From NCBI RefSeq assembly GCF_902806685.2, contig NC_048563.1, forward strand, positions 4,369,098-4,433,097: DNA of 64,000 nt, in the 5' to 3' direction. This document shows positions 13,101 through 21,165 of this stretch, piece after piece. Position 1 is the stretch's first letter. Each line of letters starts with the position of its first letter. Source of the DNA: Maniola hyperantus (Eukaryota > Arthropoda > Insecta > Lepidoptera > Nymphalidae). The position numbers were made by a program, and so were the translations under genes. The notes below the pieces were generated by a model, which was not told the DNA's origin, searched no databases, and was given only the letters and a program-made list of their open reading frames with translations.

Positions 13101-16100
13101 TGGGTTCAGTATCGATTATAGAGTGCCCTCGAAAAAAAAATTTCAAAATATCTTCAATGTACAGAATTTGACCTGTTACAGTTTTATTATAAGTATATTG
13201 ATAAAATCATTTAACATATAATTTGTTTGTTCAGGAGTCAGAAATGACAGCGGACCCCACGTCAGGTAGTTACTGCAAGGCATGTGGTGTACAGTTCCTC
13301 ACGCTAGATGCCTACAATCTACATCTGCTGTCTTCCCAGAAACATAAACACGCACTTTGGAAGGAAAACGGGTGAGAGACACACATACACTCACTTTTTG
13401 GGCTTATTTTAATCAAATAATGGTCCCGATTCTCTAGTCTCTCTCTAAACTAAATTTAAAGTATCTGCATCCTTTTCTTTTTACTAATGCTAAAAAAGGA
13501 ACGGAACATGACTTTCACATTTAAAGAGTCTAAATTTTAGTGCACAATACAAATTTAAACAGTAGGTTCGCGAGTGCGTGCTAAAATCACGGGTTTTACC
13601 ATCTAAAAATTAAATTTAGAAATGTCAAACTGCTTCTGTCCTTTTCATATTACAATAGTAAGAAGAGGGTGCAAATACTCTAAAATTAGGCTGTGCTTAG
13701 AATCGGTGCCATTCAGTACCTATATAAGAAAAAGTTGTGGTAGCCTAGTGGTTAGGACGTCCGCCTTCCAATCGGAGGTCGGTGGTTCGATCCCGGGCAC
13801 GCACCTCTAACTTTTCAGAGTTATGTGCGTTTTTAAGTAATTAAAATATTATTTGCTTTAACGGTGAAGGAAAACATCGTGAGGAAACCTGCATGGCCTG
13901 TGAGTTCTCCATAATGTTCTCAAAGGTGTGTGAAGTCTGCCAATCCGCACTTGGCCAGCGTGGTAGACTATGGCCAAAACCCTTCTCAGTCTGAGAGGAG
14001 ACCTGTGCTCTGTAGTGAGCTGGCGATGGGTTGATCATGATGATGATGATGATGATATTATAAATGCGAAAAAGAGTTTGTTGGTTTGTCCTTCAATAGC
14101 GACGGATCGAAGTGATTTTTTGCATGGGTATAGTCAAAGACCTGGAGAGTGACATGGGCTAATTTTTATCCCGGAAAATGAAAGAGTTCCCACGGGATTT
14201 TAAAAACCTAAATCCGGGCGAATGAAGTCGAGGTCATCAGCTAGTAAATAAATAAAAAACCGGCCAAGTGCGAGTCAGGCTCGCGCAATGAGGGTTTCGT
14301 ACTACAGTCGTATTTTTTCGACATTTTGCAGGATATTGCAAAAACTATGATACATAAAAATAAATAAAAATCTGTTTTAGAATGTACAGGTGAAGACCTT
14401 TCATATGATACCCCACTTGATATAGTTATCTCACTTCGAAAGATGAAAATACTAATTATTAGTTCATGACCACAATTTAATTTTTTTTGTGTGGAAATAA
14501 ATAAATTCACGGTTTTCAGATTTTTCCTCTAATGTCTGCTATAAGACCTACCTACCTGCCAAATTTCATGATTCTAGGTCAACGGGCCGTACCCTGTAGG
14601 TTTCTTGACAGACCGACAGACAGACAGACAGACAGACAACAAAGTGATCCTATAAGGGTCCCGTTTATCCTTTTGAGGTACGGAACCCTAAAAATACAAA
14701 ATTGTATGACGGTACGGAACCCCTCTTGTACTTGACCGATTTTTGGTGAGCTTTTAATAATTTTAGGGTTCCGTACTCGAAGTGCCAACGGGATCCTATT
14801 ACAAGCTGATGTCCGCGATTTCGTACGCGAAAAATTGTATGATGGTACGGAACCCTTTGTGTGTGAGTCCGACTGGCACTTGACCGGTTTTTTTTTTTCT
14901 ATTTTTAGATCAAAATGTATAATATGCAACACGGTGGTCAGTGCATATGATCATGACAAGCATGCACGCATGCATCTCAAGGAGTTGAAGTCTAAAGTGA
15001 CGGACGATATCGAAGCTACACCCCCTACCATACAAATACCTTGCACTCAGGTAAAAATCACTACATATCCATATATATAAAAGGAAAAGGTGACTGACTG
15101 ACTGACTGACTTACATATCAACGGACAGCCTAAATCGCTGGTCCTAGACATATAAAATTTGGACAGTGTGTGTTTTTTGTAAAGAGTAAATATCAACTAA
15201 GAAAAGATATTTCCGAAATTTCGGTGGGAGAGATCTATCACCGAAATTTTGGAAATATCTTTTGGTTGGTTATGCTCGCCAGCCGCATAGATAATACATA
15301 ATATACTGGTATAGATGCGCCACTGACAAATCTGCCTTTTTTAACTACACGACCTCTCCACTAGATGGCGCTAGCATATTATATACCTACGCACCTAGTA
15401 TCTAGCTCCTATAGTACCTTTGCTTACTTTTGAGGGTTTATTAAGTATTTGTGTAAATAATCTAAAAACAGAAAACCACAACGTGAAAAGAATCTATCGT
15501 TTTGTGGTTTTTTGCTTATTTCAATTTATTTATTAAATCGGACAACAATTGATCGATTATGTGTTAGTAACAATAGATACTTAATAACTATGTTAATACT
15601 TAAACACTAAGGAGTTAGTAACAAAATACTTCATCACTATGTTAGTACTTAATAACTAAAAGGGCTTATAGATTTAAATGCACAATAGTGAGATTTAAGT
15701 GCACAATAGTGACATCTAGTACAGTTTTAAGGCTCTATGCGAATTAATTTAGCACGTCCTGAGCGCTAGATGGCACCGCTTTCCATACATTAGGTTTGTA
15801 TTAGTTGTATGTACGTCACTGTCACCCCCATCGCCAGCCGGGCTGACGGTTGTATCTTGAAACTTCTATATATAGTGCAGATTGCGGAAAACCCCGGTAG
15901 TGTCATTCAGAATTGAGTGTTCTGCTTTCACCTCCGAGTATGCTACCCATGCTGCCATCTAGTGAGAGCGACGTGAGTAGTCAAGGTTTGGGTTCGTATC
16001 CCGTTGATGTGTGATTGCGGTTCTATTTTCTTCGTACGAGTGAAAAGCGCCATCTGCTTGTAATTGTGACAACTACACCACAATTCTATACAACTTTCAC

Positions 16101-17291
16101 TTATTGTTTCAGTGTAACAAGACCTTCACAAGTCGCTCCAAACTGCATATGCATGTCAATCGCATGCATTTAGGAAAGAGGTACAACAGGAACGTCGTCT
16201 GCGAAGTGTGCGGGAAGCATTGTACGGTAAGTTTCACTTTTTGACATGTCATTTTCACTTTTTGTGCGTCCTTGTTCACTTTTAACATGTCATTCTCAGA
16301 TTCCGTACCCGAAGGGTGCCAACGGGACCCTATCACTATTTTTTAATACGCATTCACTTTCACTTCACTTTCTAGAATCCATAGAATATATTTTTATACA
16401 AGTAAACTTTTACAAGTGCTTTTGAATCATCAACTAGTTTAATTTACCACTGGTTCAGAATGCCGTTCCTACCGAGCAAGAAACTCGGCGGTTGTTTTTT
16501 TCAAGAGATCCATTTACAATATTATTATACCACTTTTCACTTTATTAATCATATATTTCACTAGCTTATGCTCGCGACTTCATCCGCGTGGACTACAGAA
16601 ATTTCAAACCCATATTTCACCCCCTTAGGGGTTGTATTTTCAAAAATCCTTTCTTAGCGGATGCCTACGTCATAATAGCTATCTGCATGCCAAATTTCAG
16701 CCCGATCCGTCCAGTAGTTTGAGCTGTGCGTTGATAGATCAGTCAGTCAGTCAGTCAGCCACCCTTTCCCTATATATATTTAGATAATTTCACTTTTTAA
16801 CGTCATTTTCACTTTCAATTTTCTAACATGTCATTTTCACTTTCTCAACTTTTTACTTTGCACCACCAATATTCACATTATCGATATGTTTCCAGTCCAA
16901 CGCGACGCTCCGCTACCACCAACGCCTACACACGGGCGAGAAGCCCTACTCTTGCGCTCTGTGTGTAGCGCGCTTCACGAGCCGCGAGCACTGGCGGCTA
17001 CACCAGCGCGTCCACTCCGGGGAGCGGCCCTACAGCTGCGGTGTGTGTGGACACCGCTTCGCGCAGAAGCCTGCCCTCAATAGACACTACATTGTATGTA
17101 TCTAACTTCAACGTCTAATTTAACTCCTACCTACTAACTTTAAAGTCTAATCAATATACTTATAATAAAACTGTAACAGGTCAAATTCTGTACATTGAAG
17201 ATATTTTGAAATTTTTTTTTCGAGGGCACTCTATAATCGATACTGAACCCAAAACTGTAATTTTTTTCATTTTTGTCTGTCTGTCTGTCTA

Positions 17292-17324
<33 letters not shown>

Positions 17325-18505
17325 ATCACGGCCGCGCATCACGCTGAAACTACTGAATGGATTCCAATGAAACTTGGTACGATTTGAGGTCATACTATGA
17401 GGAAGAATATAGGATACTTTTTATCCCGAAATTCAGCATGGTTCCCGTAGGAGAGGTGACGAAAGTTAAAATGTATACTGAGTTGTAGTTCATTAACGCG
17501 TAGTCCGATTTCATTCATTCTTTTTTTGTTAGGTATTGTAGGTACCAAGCAACGACAACAATCCCGAAAAATCAAAGAGTTCCCACGGGATTTTAAAAAA
17601 CGTAAATCCACGCGGACGAAGTCGCAGGAATCAGCTAGTAAGGTATATGCGTGTGGTTTAAATTTCTTCTTCTTCAAGTGCCATCTCCTACCGGAGGTTG
17701 GCAATCATTAAGGCTAACTGGATCTTGTTTACTGCTGCCCTAAACAGTGATCTTGTACTCATGTTAAACCACTTGCGAAGCTTCTTGCGCCAGGATATTC
17801 GTCTACGGCCAGGTCTACGTCTGCCTTTTATCTTGCCCTGTATTATAAGCTGCAGTAGATCGTATTTTGGGTTGCGCATAACATGTACAGATCGTGTACG
17901 CAATACCACCGTGCTGCAAAGAATGGGGAAGTCCACTGAGTTACTCAAATGTGTGCAAAGGAGAAAGCTCGAATATCTGGGTTTAAATTTACTTAGTTTA
18001 TTTTCAACCGAATCTTTATTGTCCTGACATTATATCGCAACCATTATTTTTTTTATTTAGTTTTTTTATATCGTGCAACATGTCGAAAAAATACAACTGC
18101 AGTACGGAACCCTCGCTGAGCGAGTCTGACTCGCACTTGACCAGTTTCTATTATTATATACTATTATATTAAATTTTTATCTATTTGACATATCAAAATA
18201 TCAATTTTCATTTCTTTTCAATAACGTCACTTTACGACATTTCGTTACATTCACTTTGTCATGTCATTTTCACTTTCACATGTCGTCATCTTCACTTTAT
18301 ACGAATAATTCACTTTTTATCATGTATTCACTTATTCCAGGTACACACGGGGGCGAAGCCCTACGAATGTCACCTGTGCAACAAAACATTCACGCAATCC
18401 GCGTCCATGAAGAAACACATACAGAGGGTGCATCTTCGACAGCCGCCGAATAGGAAGAAAAATGGCGACCAAGACGCCGAAAAAACTAGTTTGCAAGCTT
18501 TATAA
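4128..18505 (+). CDS. ZAD-C2H2 zinc-finger protein, about 12 fingers
   Basis: Fourteen exons: 4128-4232, 5213-5344, 5667-5835, 8402-8575, 9172-9341, 9570-9700, 10191-10265, 10521-10662, 13235-13371, 14909-15050, 16113-16226, 16896-17093 and 18341-18505 form one frame of 617 residues once split codons are joined (13 are listed; no further exon is needed). An upstream ATG at 4112 runs into a stop, so 4128 is the start. The ZAD spans exons 1-2 (CRLC, CYIC). An acidic/lysine-rich linker follows, then twelve C2H2 fingers, several split by introns, with linkers such as 'HTGEKPY' and 'HSGERPY' near the end. ZAD domains dimerise and C2H2 arrays bind DNA, so a nuclear sequence-specific factor is inferred. 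No specific orthologue is recognised. The stop codon overlaps an AATAAA signal. Two exons have decayed tandem copies in the adjacent introns. Confidence 0.88.
4262..4601 (+). mobile_element. Chimera of RepB and RepD
   Basis: It starts like RepB ('ACCGGCCAAGTCAGAATC') and switches near 4485 to the end of RepD ('ATCTGCATGCCAAATTTCAG ... TTTTATATATTTAGAT'). Confidence 0.65.
4602..4784 (+). pseudogene. Decayed copy of exon 2 of the ZAD zinc-finger gene
   Basis: Bases 4602-4650 match the acceptor and first ~35 bases of the true exon at 5213 ('CAGCTGAACTC(C/A)ATACCTGA'), and 4737-4783 match its later part ('ACAGCTTGAT...ACTGACTGAGAA'). About 80 unrelated bases replace the middle, removing the second zinc-binding cysteine pair. 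Confidence 0.8.
4812..5035 (-). mobile_element. SINE-1, degenerate and truncated
   Basis: This is a minus-strand copy of the tRNA-derived SINE best seen at 13733-14056. The box B region ('GGGATCGAACCCC') is kept, but the tRNA 5' half and the (ATG)n tail are lost. Confidence 0.65.
5398..6060 (+). mobile_element. Two truncated RepB copies around ZAD-gene exon 3
   Basis: 5398-5645 begins 54 bp after the exon 2 donor and ends about 20 bp before the exon 3 acceptor. 5940-6060 is a second piece after exon 3. Exon 5667-5835 is thus almost framed by this repeat. Confidence 0.65.
6254..7722. mobile_element. hAT-type non-autonomous DNA transposon, 1.47 kb
   Basis: The ends are inverted repeats 'CAGTGGCGTGCA' and 'TGCACGCCACTG', flanked by perfect 8-bp duplications CACACGTA (6246-6253 and 7723-7730). 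An 8-bp duplication is the mark of hAT transposases. No transposase frame survives. It contains A/T homopolymers and a nested SINE-1. The ~145-bp copies at 22275, 38415 and 39675 share the termini. Confidence 0.85.
6374..6575 (+). mobile_element. SINE-1 nested in the hAT element
   Basis: Pol III box A 'TAGCCTAGTGG' and box B 'GGTTCGATTCC' are present with the usual body. The 3' half is truncated in the 'AATGTTCTTAAAGGTGTGTG' region. Confidence 0.8.
7785..8110 (-). mobile_element. SINE-2 (tRNA-derived)
   Basis: On the minus strand it opens with 'CCTGGCGCAGT' (box A) and has box B 'GGGTTCGATTCC'. The rest follows the pattern of copies at 9775, 41208 and 54640, ending in 'AACTTGTATCTGAA' and a T-rich tract. 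Confidence 0.8.
8605..9123. mobile_element. Inverted RepC pair followed by RepD
   Basis: 8605-8800 is a plus RepC copy and 8805-8888 is the start of another in opposite orientation, so their 'CCACGGGATTTTTAAAAACC' parts can pair. 8889-9123 is a RepD copy ending 'TTTTATATATTTAGAT' 48 bp before the exon at 9172. Confidence 0.65.
9775..10080 (+). mobile_element. SINE-2, tRNA head missing
   Basis: The sequence is related to 7785-8110 but inverted. The tRNA-like region is scrambled; the body 'GGTACGATGCCGTGTAGAAA' to 'GCTAACTTGTATGTGAA' is intact. Confidence 0.7.
10290..10485 (+). mobile_element. LINE 3'-end fragment (RepN)
   Basis: 'GCCGAGTTTCTTGCTGGTTC ... AAATTAAACTAGTTGACGA ... TTACTTAAATAAAAATATAT' followed by (TCTAT)n. 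The same 3' end occurs at 12030-12120, and inverted at 16383-16540 and 55083-55195. Confidence 0.6.
10672..11562 (+). repeat. Six tandem decayed copies of a zinc-finger exon
   Basis: After the true exon (10521-10662) the segment from 'AGCTATCTCTCGCACATGCG' through the donor 'ACGGTGAGT' is repeated six times in diverged form (about 10679, 10832, 10985, 11125, 11278 and 11410). The copies alternate between two types, and the block 10783-11120 is repeated almost exactly at 11075-11400, showing a later dimer duplication. The copies begin inside the exon and so lack its acceptor. Some carry GCGAGT in place of GTGAGT or lose the 'GGAGAAAG' bases. Finger residues (CHKCGESF, GLLMHMSKSHKH) persist in two copies. 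Confidence 0.9.
11575..11965 (+). repeat. Minisatellite, ~35-bp unit, about 11 copies
   Basis: The unit is approximately 'AACTCATATTGAGTCTGAGC' plus 'TCATTTTTATTGTGT', with variants ending TCTTGT or TTCATAT. It directly follows the pseudo-exon array in the same intron and does not code. Confidence 0.9.
12303..12490 (-). mobile_element. SINE-3 (tRNA-derived)
   Basis: On the minus strand it has 'AATAGCTCAACCGGTAAAGG' (box A) and a box B-like 'GTTCAAATCC', then 'ACTATTGTCGTACCTACTCC' and an A/T-rich tail. The best copies are 25160 and 63455. Confidence 0.8.
12520..13206 (+). mobile_element. RepC head joined to RepE; inverted partner at 17148-17640
   Basis: It starts 'CTAGCTGATTCCTGCGACTT' and ends with 'GAATTTGACCTGTTACAG'. 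The portion 12870-13206 is closely repeated in opposite orientation at 17148-17530. The right end lies about 28 bp before the exon at 13235. Confidence 0.7.
13423..13713. mobile_element. Diverged MITE with GGxxCCGATTCTCTAG ends
   Basis: The ends 'GGTCCCGATTCTCTAGTC' and 'AGAATCGGTGCC' are inverted and match those of the 24890-25050 element, but the interior is longer and more decayed. Confidence 0.55.
13733..14056 (+). mobile_element. SINE-1, full length
   Basis: tRNA-like head with box A 'TAGCCTAGTGG' and box B 'GGTTCGATCCC', body 'GGTGAAGGAAAACATCGTGA', then 'GTGATGGGTTGATCATGATG'-type end and a (GAT)n tail. It is taken as the reference copy for the family. Confidence 0.85.
14057..14900 (+). 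mobile_element. RepC then RepB copies
   Basis: 14057-14246 is RepC on the minus strand. 14256-14693 is a near-complete RepB with a (GACA)n stretch at about 14620-14640. 14694-14900 holds RepB end fragments. The last one supplies the 'GACCGGTTTTTTTTTT' tract leading into the splice acceptor of exon 14909. Confidence 0.7.
15202..15263. repeat. Short inverted repeat
   Basis: 'AAAAGATATTTCCGAAATTT' plus CGGTG at 15202-15226 pairs with 15239-15263, with one mismatch over 25 bp and a 12-base loop. The remainder of this intron (15120-16110) shows no recognisable element. Confidence 0.75.
16383..16790. mobile_element. RepN (inverted) followed by RepD
   Basis: 16383-16540 is the LINE 3' end RepN on the minus strand. 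16562-16790 is a RepD copy from 'CTAGCTTATGCTCGCGACTT' to 'TATATATATTTAGAT', with (CAGT)n near 16741-16760. Confidence 0.65.
17148..17640 (-). mobile_element. RepE/RepC element, inverted partner of 12520-13206
   Basis: It reads 'CTGTAACAGGTCAAATTCTG' at the left and 'CGCGGACGAAGTCGCAGGAA' at the right. A (GTCT)n microsatellite lies at 17276-17320. It follows the exon ending at 17093. Confidence 0.7.
17640..17990 (-). mobile_element. LINE reverse-transcriptase C-terminal fragment
   Basis: The minus strand encodes 'IIQGKIKGRRRPGRRRISW' and 'LFRAAVNKIQLALMIANLR', typical of the far C-terminus of insect non-LTR reverse transcriptases. Only the tail is present. Confidence 0.6.
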
Positions 18506-18509
18506 TAAA
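18504..18509 (+). terminator. AATAAA polyadenylation signal overlapping the stop codon
   Basis: The ZAD zinc-finger frame ends TTA-TAA at 18503-18505 and the last two bases of the stop begin AATAAA. If used, the 3' UTR is only a few tens of bases. No other signal is obvious before the repeats at 18555. Confidence 0.55.
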
Positions 18510-18554
18510 TTTATATTGAAATTTTTAAAATGTTTTTCATTTATTACTAGCAGT

Positions 18555-18720
18555 TTCTCATACGTATGGCTAAGGTTTGGAATACTCTTCCGCGATGTGT
18601 TTCCTACCAATTACAACCCGGGTATCTTTAAAACAAGAGTGAATAGGCATCTTCTAGGTAAACGCGTCCCATCATCACTTCCCATCAGGTGTGATTATGG
18701 TCAAGCGTATACCTTTAATG
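18555..18720 (+). mobile_element. Jockey-like LINE C-terminal fragment
   Basis: It encodes pieces of '...GIFKTRVNRHLLGKRVPS', as does 28030-28350. This is the usual end of Jockey/R1-type ORF2. Confidence 0.55.
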
Positions 18721-18862
18721 AAAAAAAAAAAAGATACCCGCGACTTCGTACGTGTGGATTTAGGTTTTTAAAGACTTACGTAAGATTTCTTTGATTTTCC
18801 GGGATAAAAAGTAGCCTATGTCACTCTCCCTGGTCTTTGACTATACCTATGCAATAATAAAA

Positions 18863-19490
18863 ACCGACTTCAATAACCACAAACACTAAAAAGTAAAAAT
18901 AATTTAATTTATTACCCAATATGTATGTATTTTATGTATACAAGAGTTAGTGTAGTTCTATAATATTTTTTGGAGCCGGCGCCAATTAGCCGCACGAACA
19001 TTAGGTACCCGTCCGTCTATCTACTCTTCATATTGTTTTGCGACTCCACATGGGCACCTACTCCAAAATATATTATAGAACTACAATAACTCTTGTATAC
19101 ATAATATATTCGGTAATAAATTAAATTATTTTTACTTTTTAGTAGTACACTTTAGTATTTGTGGTTATTGAAGACATTTTTTTGAAAAAAAATTATTTCA
19201 CAATTTTTAGTGGCCCCATTGTATTAAATATGATATGCCTGGTTAAAGACCTACTGTTTACTAAGCTATTACACTGATCGCGAGCAATTTACTCTTATCC
19301 ATTGAGGAGTTCTCCATCTCCGAAGATATTCGTCAGATCTTCACTAAACTATAATGTAACCATCTTTGTACCTACAAAGCAAAAAAAGAATCATCAAAAT
19401 CGGTTTAATTGACGTAATCGCCTAACAAACATACAAAAAAAAAGTACTGTCGAATTCAGAACCTCTTCCTTTTTTTGAAGTCGGTTAAAA
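18863..19490. mobile_element. Fold-back element and adjoining RepL
   Basis: 18863-19174 is an imperfect palindrome with ~110-base arms ('CGACTTCAATAACCACAAAC' pairs with 'TTTGTGGTTATTGAAG', 'AGTTCTATAATATTTTTTGG' with its complement). 19180-19490 is RepL, also seen broken by the LINE at 35400. Confidence 0.7.
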
Positions 19491-19670
19491 ATGAAACAAA
19501 AGGTACATAGCAAAAATACTTTTTATTATTTACATAGTAAATAAACTACACCTAATTCTAACTTACAACAACTTATATTTATAACTACAATAGTTATTGT
19601 ATTACACTCTTTGAAAGGCAGTCAAAATTGGGTTTTTGACTCCAATTTTTTTATTACTTTATTATGAACT

Positions 19671-20105
19671 AGCTGATCCCCGCGGCTTCGCCCGCGTAGA
19701 TTTAGGTTTTTAAAGATCCCGTATAGCCTATGTCACTCAGGAATAATGTAGCTTTCTACTGGTGAAAGAATTTTTAAAATCGGTTCAGTAGTTCTAAAGA
19801 TTACCCCCTACAAACAAACTTAACGACATTACCTCTTTATATAATAATAATACAACGGGCCGTGCAGCAGAAATCGTAATATTTTAATTTCGCCATAACT
19901 TCAAAACCAATTTTCCTTTTTCCTCTTCTAGGGTCCTTTTTCAAGGGAGTCAGTTCGCGCACGCGTCGCGATTGTGACTCCCTTGATAAAGGACCCGGAT
20001 GGGTTCGAAACTAGTCGGGCTAACGTCGACTAAACACGTGAGTAAAGCCGGGACAGATATTATATATAATGGAAATCACTCACGATAGTTTAAACGTTAA
20101 TAATT
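19671..20105 (+). mobile_element. RepC variant and RepG end
   Basis: 19671-19850 is a RepC relative ('GATCCCCGCGGCTTCGCCCG'), repeated at 26430. 19985-20105 is the end of RepG ('GTGAGTAAAGCCGGGACAGA ... GGAAATCACTCACGATAG'), also at 22125, 27195 and 58660. Confidence 0.6.
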
Positions 20106-20423
20106 AGTCTTCTTTTTATTAGTAAAATATACCGTCTTCATACAAAAACAACCTCGTTTTATATATCTTAACTATTTTAATATTTATTTAATTCATCATA
20201 GGATATTGGTTCGCTATTTTTATGTTCATTCATTTTTCATTAAAATGAATCACTATCAGCCGTACTCAGAACCGTTTAGTCGTAATTTAAGTTTAGATAA
20301 AACGAGACAGAGCTATTATCTCTCACATAAATCTGTCTCGTTTTAGCTCAATCTTAAGTAACGATTAGCGACTCTGAGTGTACGGCTGTATAAGTCGAAT
20401 TTATATTTTCTATTGGCTGTATA

Positions 20424-20653
20424 AGGGCTTGTACACAAAACTGCGATGCGACGTCGCATCGCAAAAACCTGCGAGCTCGCATGTCGCGTCGCAAGAATTT
20501 GAGAATTGATTCGCATCGCGCATTCCTGCGATATCACCTTATCGTGGAAGGGAGACGCCTTGCCGCAAGAAATCGCATCGATGCAATTCGTGTCGCAACT
20601 TTCTGCGTTGCGAATTCGCATCGCGTCGCATCGCAGTTTTGTGTACAGTCCCT
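20424..20653. mobile_element. MITE with long GC-rich inverted ends, TA-flanked
   Basis: The ends 'AGGGCTTGTACACAAAACTG' and 'CAGTTTTGTGTACAGTCCCT' pair over about 30 bases and continue into 'CGATGCGACGTCGCATCG'. The interior is rich in TGCGATGCGA words. It is flanked by TA on both sides, which suggests a Tc1/mariner-type target, though one repeat of two bases is weak evidence. Confidence 0.7.
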
Positions 20654-20838
20654 TAGTCCCGCAAATTGTTAATGCACGTGGCCGCCATTTTAGTGACGTC
20701 AGCACTAGACTGAAGTTTCGAGCTGACGTCATATTTTTACTTAAATATACGTCAAATGACGTCATTTCGATGTCAATGAGATATGGTTCCAGCGCAAAAG
20801 CAATTTGCGGGACTTATATAACTAAAACTAACGTAGTA

Positions 20839-21150
20839 TTATCATCATGATCAACCCATCGCCGGCTCACTACAGAGCGCGGGTCTCCTCTCAGAGTGAG
20901 AAGGGATTTGGCCATAGTCTACCACGCTGGCCATGTGCGGATTGGTAGACTTCACACACCTTTGAGAACATTATGGAGAACCCTCAGGCATGCAGGTTTC
21001 CTCACGATGTTTTCCTTCACCGTTAAAGTAAGTGATATTTAATGAATTAAAACGCACATAACTCCGAAAAGTTAGAGGTGCGTGCCCGGGATCGAACCCC
21101 CGACCTCCGATTAGAAGGCGGACGTCCTAACCACTAGGCTATCACGGCTT
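20839..21150 (-). mobile_element. SINE-1, full length
   Basis: Full-length minus copy ending 16 bp before the RNF220 stop codon. Box A and box B are intact. As it lies just 3' of the gene it may be within the RNF220 3' UTR. Confidence 0.85.
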
Positions 21151-21165
21151 ATAGCGTAGTATAGT

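Noticed and set aside
20343..20850. 114-140 codon frames on both strands at 20.4-20.8 kb
   Set aside because: They run through the inverted ends of the MITE at 20424-20653; the coding appearance comes from its palindromic GC-rich words.
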